Part shown: positions 1 through 6,893 of the stretch, in pieces | Position numbering within the stretch: the stretch's first letter is position 1 | How the letters are laid out: every line of letters starts with the position of its first letter | From: Spirochaeta sp. | GTDB lineage: Bacteria > Spirochaetota > Spirochaetia > DSM-2461 | Direction: 5' to 3' | Assembly (NCBI GenBank): GCA_030592625.1 | Contig: JAUVIY010000022.1 | Coordinates: 1-16,327 of the forward strand | Length of the DNA: 16,327 bases | The notes under the pieces: model-generated | Told to the model about the DNA's origin: nothing | What the model saw: only the letters and a program-made list of their open reading frames with translations | Database searches by the model: none | Position numbers and translations under genes: made by a program

Positions 1-1414
1 CAATAGGGTCGACTGACGAGATGGTGGTGGCCGCAAGGTAGTTGCGTGCCTGCAGAAGCTGACCGGATGGGCTGCCGTCGATGCGGCCAAGCGATTCGGC
101 AAACAACGCAAAAAGCCGAACGTTATCCCGGGGAGGCGATTGCAGGCCGCGGGTTACGGAAACCAGACCGGAGGGCTTCAGCCGTCGGAGGGCCAGAGAC
201 ATGCCCTCAACAGTCAGGAGGTAATCCTCTCGAAGCGAGGCAAGCCCGCCGGCACTTGCCGGCATACCCTCGGCGGCAGCCAGGTGAATCAGGTCAAATT
301 GTTCGGATGTCTGTTCAAGAAAGAGCCGCGGTTCGGTGTTCACCACGGTAACCTCGGGACAACCAAATACTCCGCCTGTGAGTTCTGTCAGCGCCGGGTC
401 CGACTGCACCACCGTCACGGATCGCGCCCCATACTCGAGGGCGAGCCATACGTTAACACCGGAGGCCTCTCCGATGATCAGGACATCAGGGTGATCCAGG
501 AGTCGGTATGCCAGAGACTGCGGCAGCGCGGTAAGGATGGGAGCCTGTTCAGGCGAATCAATCCGGAAGATGGTGCCGACGAGGTTTCCGTCCACGAAGA
601 TGGCAGGCCCGTCGGGCGGCATCGGCGCGAGGGGTGAAGCAAACAGGGTGAAGTGGATTGATGGGGCATCGTAGATATCGATTTGACCCCGGGGCCCTAT
701 ATGCTCCGCCAGAAGTCGGGCATCCCCCTGTTCTTCAAGTCGAATTGCATGTGCCAGGGCCTTGTGTGAATCCATGAATTGCGGCGGCGGAAAGATCAGT
801 GCGGCACCAACCGCCGCGAGTGCAACCGCGGCGATGAGGAAGTCCAGTCGGCGATGGTGAGTGCTCGGGGCAAGGATCCAGATCAACACGGCCACGCCGG
901 AACACACGGAAAGCGCACCCGGCAGGCGTTCCGGCTGCACGACAAAGGTCAGCAATACCCCTGCAATCCCACCAAAACCGCTCGCTCCGAGGTTCAGGGC
1001 ATAGAGCACCCCAACCTTCTCAGTGAACCTGGTGAGAATCAGCCCGATCAGAAAACCACCGGCGAAAAAGGGCACGAAGAGCAAAAGGAGGTAGAGAGCA
1101 AGCCATCCCGGCTGTCGAATGCTGTACATAAGGTATTGAACGTCAAGCGGCAGTAACCCGGCGATATGGTATGTCCACGCGATGGACACTGCGAAAAGCA
1201 CCAGGGCCGCGAACGCCCACTTCTCGTAGCCTCTCATCGCACGCCGGCGTACCAGCGATAGAAGCGTCCCGCTCGCACCGAATCCGAGTAACGCGGTGCT
1301 GATCACCAGGTAGGTGAAGTGATGATAACCGGCAACCGACAGTGCTCGAATGAGACCGATCTGCAGGGCGATAACGGTGGCGGAGACGAGACCGAGTATA
1401 AGCGCCGTTGTCAC
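1..1414 (-). CDS. Membrane protein with C-terminal spermidine synthase/methyltransferase-like domain (3' end off the window)
   Basis: Reading the minus strand from a GTG at 1414 gives an open frame of about 471 codons to the left edge with no stop. The first ~205 residues hold several hydrophobic helices (for example LGLVSATVIALQIGLI, LVISTALLGFGASGTLL, LALYLLLLFVPFFAGGFLIG), typical of the multi-pass membrane half of SpeE-like proteins. The soluble half has a Rossmann SAM-type motif near residue 310 (DVLIIGEASGVNVWLALEYG) and the family block EDYLLTVEG...LRRLKPSGLVSVTRG. The canonical GGGDG is GEASG here, so true aminopropyltransferase activity is doubtful; a membrane methyltransferase-like or structural role is equally possible. 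The GTG overlaps the TGA of the upstream isoaspartate methyltransferase gene (GTGA), indicating translational coupling. AGGA lies directly against the GTG, a poor spacing, which also favours coupling. The C-terminus is missing from the window. Confidence 0.72.
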   Translation of the reverse strand, partial: MTTALILGLVSATVIALQIGLIRALSVAGYHHFTYLVISTALLGFGASGTLLSLVRRRAMRGYEKWAFAALVLFAVSIAWTYHIAGLLPLDVQYLMYSIRQPGWLALYLLLLFVPFFAGGFLIGLILTRFTEKVGVLYALNLGASGFGGIAGVLLTFVVQPERLPGALSVCSGVAVLIWILAPSTHHRRLDFLIAAVALAAVGAALIFPPPQFMDSHKALAHAIRLEEQGDARLLAEHIGPRGQIDIYDAPSIHFTLFASPLAPMPPDGPAIFVDGNLVGTIFRIDSPEQAPILTALPQSLAYRLLDHPDVLIIGEASGVNVWLALEYGARSVTVVQSDPALTELTGGVFGCPEVTVVNTEPRLFLEQTSEQFDLIHLAAAEGMPASAGGLASLREDYLLTVEGMSLALRRLKPSGLVSVTRGLQSPPRDNVRLFALFAESLGRIDGSPSGQLLQARNYLAATTISSVDPI

Positions 1415-2172
1415 TCCTGAACTCGTCCGGTCATGGGCACGAATCGAACCGGCAGGAGTTGCCTGGTTGAGATAGAACCATCGGCCGTCTTCTCAAGCAG
1501 AATGAGCACCTGGACCGAGTACATCGGCCCGACAGGAATAATCATTCGGCCGCCGGGTTTCAACTGCTCTACGAGGGGCGGCGGCACGTGCCCTGCGGCC
1601 GCAGTCACAATAATCGCGTCAAAGGGGGCCGCTTCGGCCAGGCCGTAGTAGCCGTCGCCCATAGCTACGGTAACGTTATTGTAGCCGAGATGGTTCAGAC
1701 GTTCGGCCGCGCTCACAGCAAGGGTTTCAATTATCTCTACGGAGTAGACCTCGGCCGCAATTACCCCAAGCACTGCCGCCTGATAGCCACTTCCGGTGCC
1801 GACCTCCAGGACTCTGTCATCCGGTTTCAGCTCCAGAGCCTCGGTCATGAACGCGACGACGTAGGGCTGAGAAATCGTTTGTCCCGCGTTGATTGGAAGC
1901 GCTGTGTCCAGATACGCCTCATCAAGGTATTCCGGCAGAACAAACTTGTGCCGCTGCACTCTTCGCATTGCATCAATTACTGAGAGATCTCGAATGCCGG
2001 CGCCGATGATGTATTGATCCACCAGCGAATCACGCTCAATAGCCAGGGGGTCCCGGGGGGGCGACAGTTCTGCCGAATCCGTGCTCGGCTCACCCTCACC
2101 GTTCCCGATCGCACCGGCAAATGCCGCGACTAGAGACACCATCAAAAACAGGAATACCGCTTTTCGATTCAT
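1411..2172 (-). CDS. pcm: Exported protein-L-isoaspartate O-methyltransferase
   Basis: PCMT methylates L-isoaspartyl residues in damaged proteins using SAM. The family block GQTISQPYVVAFMTEAL is at residues 97-113 and SAM motif I, VLEVGTGSGYQAAVL, at 121-135, followed by AEVYSVEIIE, FDAIIVTAAAGHVPPPL and LKPGGRMIIPVG. All core motifs are present in 253 residues, longer than cytosolic forms (~210). The extra length is an N-terminal signal peptide (MNRKAVFLFLMVSLVAAFAGA) plus a Ser/Pro/Glu-rich linker, so I infer a periplasmic enzyme. The ATG at 2172 is preferred over an in-frame GTG at 2229 because it begins the signal peptide exactly. It is first of a two-gene unit whose second gene starts inside its stop codon. 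The SD is weak, and the promoter seen just upstream leaves a very short leader. Confidence 0.92.
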   Translation of the reverse strand: MNRKAVFLFLMVSLVAAFAGAIGNGEGEPSTDSAELSPPRDPLAIERDSLVDQYIIGAGIRDLSVIDAMRRVQRHKFVLPEYLDEAYLDTALPINAGQTISQPYVVAFMTEALELKPDDRVLEVGTGSGYQAAVLGVIAAEVYSVEIIETLAVSAAERLNHLGYNNVTVAMGDGYYGLAEAAPFDAIIVTAAAGHVPPPLVEQLKPGGRMIIPVGPMYSVQVLILLEKTADGSISTRQLLPVRFVPMTGRVQE

Positions 2173-2184
2173 CGCTCTGATATC

Positions 2185-2213
2185 AGTATTGATGAGGCCG
2201 CGGCAGGGGTCAA
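2185..2213 (-). promoter_or_regulatory. Putative sigma-70 promoter for pcm
   Basis: On the minus strand TTGACC (2213-2208) and AATACT (2190-2185) are separated by 17 bases. The predicted start near 2178 leaves only about 6 bases of leader before the pcm ATG. The -10 is a 4/6 match, so this is a prediction from sequence only. Confidence 0.35.
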
Positions 2214-2369
2214 GCGTGACTGCGGTCACAGGTTCGGTGAGTGAGTCCTGTATCGGATATAAGTTAAGCTGATAGGCTTTGGCGATGCCGGCGCGGTAAC
2301 AGTCCGAAATTCTGCATAGAACATCGTCTCAGTTGCTTTTAGACCGATTTATTGGGGAAAGGTCACCAT

Positions 2370-3320
2370 TTACCCGGAAAACCGGGCCGCTCTCGGATCG
2401 AGTTCGTTCCCGGATATCCTGGTTATGTCTGTATAGATGTAAGGTTTGCGACCCCTCATCCATCTTCTTCCCGTGCAGGTCTGCAGTAGACCCATATCAA
2501 GGTCTGCAGTAACCACATCGTCATCTGCCTTCCATGTTTCAGCGAGGATTCTGCCGTAACAATCAAGAATCATGGCATTACCCGTTCGTACCTCGTCATC
2601 GTCAATACCGACTCCGTTGCTGAAGATGAGGAACATCCCGTTATCATGAGCCCGGGATGGAAGCCAGCGCATCAACCATCCTCTCCCCTTTGGACCTTTG
2701 AATTCCTCCTCGATACGTTGAGGATTCTCCAGTCTTCCTTTCCAGAATTCCGGATTGATAAGCCCCATGGTATGGGCATTTAGAGAACCCACTCCTCCGG
2801 TCTGGTGAGGGGACAGAAGAATATCCGCCCCCTTGAGCGCCGTGACTCTGACATTCTCGATAATATTGTTGTCATAACAGGTCAGGACACCCACTTTATA
2901 ACCGAGGGAAGTTTCGAAAACCGTATACTCGTTACCGCTCTCCATATATTCACTGATGAAGCAATGAATCTTCCTATGACGATGAATCGATCCGTCGACA
3001 TCACAGACAGCATATGAATTGTAGAGAACATCATCCGGAGTTCTCTCAATCAGGCCTGCACCGATAATCAATCGATATTCCCTGGCTAAACGGGAAAGAA
3101 ACTGCGTTGACGGGCCTTCCGGGATGGACTCCGATAACTGCAGAAGTTCCTCTTTCCCGAGCTTCCTCAGATGCCAATAACCGGGAATACACATTTCAGG
3201 AAAGACAATCAGCTTCACCCCTTCCTCTACGGCTTTTATGCAAAATTCCTCAATCCTATGTAAATTGAAATGGATATCTCCGGGCTTGTGGTTGAATTGG
3301 ACGGATGCGACTCGGATCAT
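2370..3320 (-). CDS. Nitrilase-superfamily carbon-nitrogen hydrolase
   Basis: A 316-residue soluble protein with the Glu-Lys-Cys catalytic triad of the nitrilase superfamily: E42 in IVFPEMCIPGYW, K117 in HRHRKIH, and C148 in VGVLTCYDNN. Such enzymes hydrolyse amides, carbamoyl groups or nitriles through a cysteine thioester. DILLSPHQTGG follows the nucleophile and a long segment (about 190-222, with FWKGRLENPQ and GRGWLMRWLPSRAHDNGMF) lies before the conserved LIFSNGVG strand. This segment suggests a distinct subgroup rather than omega-amidase, NAD synthetase or beta-ureidopropionase. Substrate cannot be read from sequence. The start is well supported by GAGGTG five bases ahead of the ATG and a promoter ~25 bases upstream. 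The gene is single, divergent from the YD-repeat gene, and no metabolic partner is adjacent. A bidirectional promoter region of ~156 bp separates the two. Confidence 0.88.
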   Translation of the reverse strand: MIRVASVQFNHKPGDIHFNLHRIEEFCIKAVEEGVKLIVFPEMCIPGYWHLRKLGKEELLQLSESIPEGPSTQFLSRLAREYRLIIGAGLIERTPDDVLYNSYAVCDVDGSIHRHRKIHCFISEYMESGNEYTVFETSLGYKVGVLTCYDNNIIENVRVTALKGADILLSPHQTGGVGSLNAHTMGLINPEFWKGRLENPQRIEEEFKGPKGRGWLMRWLPSRAHDNGMFLIFSNGVGIDDDEVRTGNAMILDCYGRILAETWKADDDVVTADLDMGLLQTCTGRRWMRGRKPYIYTDITRISGNELDPRAARFSG

Positions 3321-3345
3321 TACTGCACCTCATATTCTCAATCGG

Positions 3346-3373
3346 ATAATATTCGTCGATATTACGATTTCAA
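3346..3373 (-). promoter_or_regulatory. Putative sigma-70 promoter for the nitrilase gene
   Basis: On the minus strand TTGAAA (3373-3368), a 16-base spacer, then TATTAT (3351-3346). Both boxes are 5/6 matches, and the surrounding DNA is unusually AT-rich. Transcription would start near 3339, leaving about 19 bases of leader that contain the GAGGTG ribosome-binding site. Confidence 0.5.
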
Positions 3374-3441
3374 TATTATATATGGTATGAACTCTACATG
3401 TCCCTCGTCGAATAAAGTGTCCACTGTCGTCCATCACAGTG

Positions 3442-3470
3442 TTGCACTCCCGACCTGCCGGGTCTATCTT
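3442..3470 (+). promoter_or_regulatory. Putative promoter giving a leaderless mRNA for the YD-repeat gene
   Basis: TTGCAC (3442-3447), a 17-base spacer and TATCTT (3465-3470) are followed by six bases and then the ATG at 3477. The expected +1 is therefore the A of the start codon. No Shine-Dalgarno sequence precedes this ATG, which fits a leaderless transcript. The spacer contains CCCG...CGGG, a weak dyad. Confidence 0.4.
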
Positions 3471-3476
3471 TTAGTT

Positions 3477-4829
3477 ATGAGACGCCCGGTATCGTTGTGG
3501 GCTTTTAGTATTACTCTGTTATCCCTGCTGATTATCCCGGCAACCGTTTCCGAAGCGGAGGCGGCCGAACAGGCTTCCGATTCGGGTCTTCATGGAAATG
3601 TAAGATCTGTAGAAGTCACAATAACAAATTACTCCTGGCAGAATGGACAATGGCGTACAGCTTCACCTCTATTGCAACTCAGTGAAACCTTTGACGAGCA
3701 GGGGAGACTCGCGACGCGAACAACCTATCGCGGCGACAGGCGACGAGAGCAGTATTCCGAATACTCGTATCACGACACCGGAGTTGTTCGTACGGTGTCG
3801 ATCAGAAGATATGACTACAATGGTAATCCGACAAACCATCAGCTCACCGAGTACCGTGCCGACGGCGCTCTCATGAGTGACGTTATAACAACGGTTGATG
3901 ATCGTGTCACGAGCCGCCGGACCCGTATCGACCTGGATGACGGGTACAAGCTTGTGCTTCGTAACTACAACAACAAAGGCGAGATAACCTACCGTGAAGA
4001 AACACAGTTTGATACTCACAGACGGGTTATACAGGAGATGCGCCGTAACGTTGACTACTCATCCCGATCGTTACGACGATACATCTACAACAATGAGGGT
4101 CAACTCCTTACCGTAACTCATCAATTGGGGGGTAACGAGCAGGGATCGTGGGAGTACTTGTACAATGACAACGGGAAACTCCAGGAAATCGTTCACCTCG
4201 ACCCGAACGGGAGTCGTTGGTCAACACGCACTTATCTCTACAACAGTGTTGGTGTATTGCGAGAGGAACAGGCGGAGCATGTCGATTTGAATGGTCTTGA
4301 GCATCTCTGGAATTATAACTTCGATCTGCATGGGAACTTGATCCGACAGACATACTCCCAGGCGTACACGGACTTCAAGGTGGAAACGACGAATGAACAC
4401 GATGATGGAAATCGAATAATCTGGTCCCGGGTATCCGATACCCTTGGTGAACCTGCCGTAGTAACGGAACACCGATACGATGAGTCCGGTCAGGCAATAA
4501 GGATGAGACGGGATGAGAAAGGTATTATTACCGGATTCTCCGCGGAGTTCACGTACGACTCTGAAGGGCGCATGATACTGAGCAGACGATATAATCAGAA
4601 CGGTGACTGGCAATCGGGAATCCGACATGTCTACGATTCCCGTGGAAATCAAATTGAGGAGTCGACCCTCAATGCCGACGGTTCATACCAGACTCAGACG
4701 ACTTACGACCACGAGTACGACAACCATAGCAATTGGACCCGCCTCACACGCCTGGTTTCCAATAATGCGGGTGAGGATTACGCCAGAATCCATCAAAACA
4801 CAACAAGGCGAATCACCTACTACGATTAA
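3477..4829 (+). CDS. Secreted YD-repeat (RHS-like) protein
   Basis: A 450-residue protein with a signal peptide (about residues 1-27, ending ATVSEAEA) followed almost entirely by degenerate YD/RHS-type repeats of ~20-35 residues. Examples are YNSVGVLREEQ, YDESGQAIRMRRDEKG, YDSEGRMILSRRYNQNGDW and YDSRGNQIEES. These repeats form beta-hairpin shells or carbohydrate-binding surfaces in RHS/Tc proteins. No RHS core motif, autoproteolysis site or C-terminal toxin domain is present; the protein simply ends in RRITYYD, so it is probably a small surface or extracellular repeat protein rather than a polymorphic toxin. The ATG at 3477 is chosen because it opens a clean signal peptide; the frame is open further upstream (to 3270) but that stretch overlaps the nitrilase gene antisense and is not signal-like. 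Its stop overlaps the stop of the convergent VWA gene. Confidence 0.75.
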   Translation: MRRPVSLWAFSITLLSLLIIPATVSEAEAAEQASDSGLHGNVRSVEVTITNYSWQNGQWRTASPLLQLSETFDEQGRLATRTTYRGDRRREQYSEYSYHDTGVVRTVSIRRYDYNGNPTNHQLTEYRADGALMSDVITTVDDRVTSRRTRIDLDDGYKLVLRNYNNKGEITYREETQFDTHRRVIQEMRRNVDYSSRSLRRYIYNNEGQLLTVTHQLGGNEQGSWEYLYNDNGKLQEIVHLDPNGSRWSTRTYLYNSVGVLREEQAEHVDLNGLEHLWNYNFDLHGNLIRQTYSQAYTDFKVETTNEHDDGNRIIWSRVSDTLGEPAVVTEHRYDESGQAIRMRRDEKGIITGFSAEFTYDSEGRMILSRRYNQNGDWQSGIRHVYDSRGNQIEESTLNADGSYQTQTTYDHEYDNHSNWTRLTRLVSNNAGEDYARIHQNTTRRITYYD

Positions 4830-6832
4830 TCGTCAACCAGTTCGAGGAGTTCAGGAGTCAGATTCAGTACCGTCTGGGTCGCAGAGAGTACGGTACCGGT
4901 CTCCACTTCAATCAAGCGTACAAACACGATGAGGGAATCTGAGAGAGGGACCAGATAGCCGCTTACAAGCAGGTCCGCTCCGAGGGATTCTCCGATCCCA
5001 CGCGAAATCTCAGTGTCGAACAAGTCTGTTTCCTTCACATCGTATTCGCTGAGAGCAACCGAGAGATCGGCTGCTGCGATTTTAACCACAGTTTGCGGCA
5101 TGGACGCAGCAAACACCCGGTCAATTCGCTCAATAATACGATCAAACCCCTCGGTACGGCTTGTAAATCCGCTGAATACAACCCCGTGAGGCGCAATCCC
5201 CATGGCCGCGACAAGCTCACCGGCCATCGCCTGAATCGCCAGGTCAAATCCACCTGTTTTCGCCGTCAAACCCACTCCAGCATCCATGTTCATCGCTTCC
5301 AACACACTTTCAGAGATCCGAAGCCTGGAACTCAATGTCTTTGTGTACGCATTCAGGATATTAAGTTCACTTTCAAAAATATCTGTATCCAATCGCAGGT
5401 GGACGTTTTCCACAACATGCTTCAGCGCAATCGTGATGTCCAGGCAGCGGCGGATTTTATGCTGCTGTGACTGGGTGAGTTCGACTGTTTCACGTGATAC
5501 AAGTGCCGTGAACTGCTCTCCCGTTCCTGTATCCCGAAGCAGCCAGTCCGCGGTTCTGAGTGCAGCGGCCCGCTTCTGTTCTGTCTCCATTGAGTAGAAC
5601 AGAGTGCCAATGTCCTTTAAACCAAGAGCGATATCCAGAATCGTACCACCCAGTAGTACCCGCCGGTCGGTGGGATACAAAGCCTGCACAACATTGTCTG
5701 AAAAAATCAGGTGTAAAGTTTTCTGTGGTGCGACGATTGTACGCCCTTCTCTGTCAATATACCGGGTTTTGAAAGTTGCGAACGGCCTCGTACCCGAACG
5801 GGTATCGGGTGTTAGAACACGAACCATGATGGTCTCGTAATCCCGGAAATGAACGGAAGGGTGCGAAAAGGTGATGGAATCGACGCTTTCTACCCCGTTG
5901 TAGCCCCAATAACCCAGGATTTCGACATTTTCGAGAAAGTTCAGCTCCATCTCAAGTCGATAGGCTACCGCATAAATCGCCCGGTCGAAATCCGTGAAAA
6001 AAACTTCATGAATTTTGTCCTGGTTTGTGAGGAAACGTGAGCTTCCTCCGCCGGCCTTGGCAAGATCGACCATGAGATCGAGGTTGAAATTGGACCCGAC
6101 ACCGACTGTAGTGGTTCCAACCCCGTCCTCGTAGTACTCGGAAGCCAGGTCGATCGATTCACCGGGTTGTACGAGGCCATCAGACAGAATGACGATTCGA
6201 TTAACCGCCTCCGGGTCAAAATACTGCCGGATCTGGGATCGGGCCTCACGGTAGCCGGCCTCGAGATCCGCTCTCCCCATCGGGAGTACCGCCGCAACGT
6301 CTTCCAGAAGGGTTTCTGTGTCCACGTAACTCATCACCGTGGCAGGGAGAACCAATAATGATGTTTCCGAAAATGCAATGACAGAAAGGGTATCAACCGG
6401 ACGGAGTCTCTCCAGCAGGGTATCCAGGGAAATCCGAACATAATCCATCTTGTCCGGAGCGCTCATGGATCCGCTTGCGTCAAACAGAAACACGATATTG
6501 ATGGGCGGAATCGATTCAAAATCCCCGCGTTTGCCTTGAATCCCGATCTGAACGAGAAGCTCCTGGCCTGCCGTGGAGACGCGCTGATGGCTTGACTGTA
6601 TCGTTATGCCAATTGAATCGGTCGGGTCCGGATAGTCAAAGTCAATCCGCGAAACATATGAATGGATATGAATTTCATCCGGAGCAATAATCTGACCGCT
6701 CTCGGCAACGTATTCACCCCTGTCCGCAGACGCGGACTCTTGAGCGCCCCCGGCTGATAAGACGATCAAAGGGACAGAGTAAAGAAGGAGAATCAGCAGC
6801 AGGCAACGCTGGTGGGCGATCCTGAAAGCCAT
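4826..6832 (-). CDS. Exported VWA domain protein with CsgG/FlgO-like C-terminus, degenerate metal site
   Basis: 668 residues: signal peptide (about 1-30, ending VLSAGGAQES), N-terminal beta-rich region, VWA domain (about 110-290), a middle beta/helical region (about 290-540), and a C-terminal domain (about 550-655) with IGESLGADLLVSGYLVPLSDSLIVFVRLIEVETGTVL, the pattern of CsgG/FlgO/LpoB-type domains. The VWA metal-ion (MIDAS) motif is D118-A-S-G-S122 and the later Asp is D218 in ILSDG. The threonine supplied by GGTN in the upstream paralogue is missing: this copy reads MGRADLEAG (185-193). Metal-dependent ligand binding may therefore be weakened. There is no lipobox cysteine, so a soluble periplasmic or secreted protein is expected. 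The gene follows its paralogue after 61 bp and may have its own leaderless promoter. The function of this domain combination is unknown to me. Confidence 0.82.
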   Translation of the reverse strand: MAFRIAHQRCLLLILLLYSVPLIVLSAGGAQESASADRGEYVAESGQIIAPDEIHIHSYVSRIDFDYPDPTDSIGITIQSSHQRVSTAGQELLVQIGIQGKRGDFESIPPINIVFLFDASGSMSAPDKMDYVRISLDTLLERLRPVDTLSVIAFSETSLLVLPATVMSYVDTETLLEDVAAVLPMGRADLEAGYREARSQIRQYFDPEAVNRIVILSDGLVQPGESIDLASEYYEDGVGTTTVGVGSNFNLDLMVDLAKAGGGSSRFLTNQDKIHEVFFTDFDRAIYAVAYRLEMELNFLENVEILGYWGYNGVESVDSITFSHPSVHFRDYETIMVRVLTPDTRSGTRPFATFKTRYIDREGRTIVAPQKTLHLIFSDNVVQALYPTDRRVLLGGTILDIALGLKDIGTLFYSMETEQKRAAALRTADWLLRDTGTGEQFTALVSRETVELTQSQQHKIRRCLDITIALKHVVENVHLRLDTDIFESELNILNAYTKTLSSRLRISESVLEAMNMDAGVGLTAKTGGFDLAIQAMAGELVAAMGIAPHGVVFSGFTSRTEGFDRIIERIDRVFAASMPQTVVKIAAADLSVALSEYDVKETDLFDTEISRGIGESLGADLLVSGYLVPLSDSLIVFVRLIEVETGTVLSATQTVLNLTPELLELVDD

Positions 6833-6838
6833 GAATCA

Positions 6839-6867
6839 ATAATAGGTTGAGCCAGAGTCGGGCGCAA
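6839..6867 (-). promoter_or_regulatory. Putative internal promoter giving a leaderless mRNA for the downstream VWA gene
   Basis: On the minus strand TTGCGC (6867-6862), a 17-base spacer and TATTAT (6844-6839) are followed by TGATTC and then the ATG at 6832. The six-base gap puts the predicted +1 on the A of ATG. No Shine-Dalgarno sequence is visible before this ATG. The -35 is poor (3/6); the -10 is 5/6. Confidence 0.35.
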
Positions 6868-6893
6868 GGCCGCGACCGATCCTGTTATCGACA

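Noticed and set aside
46..1156. Several plus-strand open frames over the left 1.2 kb
   Set aside because: The minus strand reads as one continuous membrane plus Rossmann-domain protein through this whole region, so these frames are shadows.
2373..2386. CCCGG-AAAA-CCGGG hairpin as a terminator for the nitrilase gene
   Set aside because: It lies within the last codons of the gene and has no T-run on the correct side.
3270..3476. N-terminal extension of the YD-repeat protein to 3270
   Set aside because: It overlaps the nitrilase start and promoter antisense and would bury the signal peptide; the ATG at 3477 starts the signal peptide cleanly.
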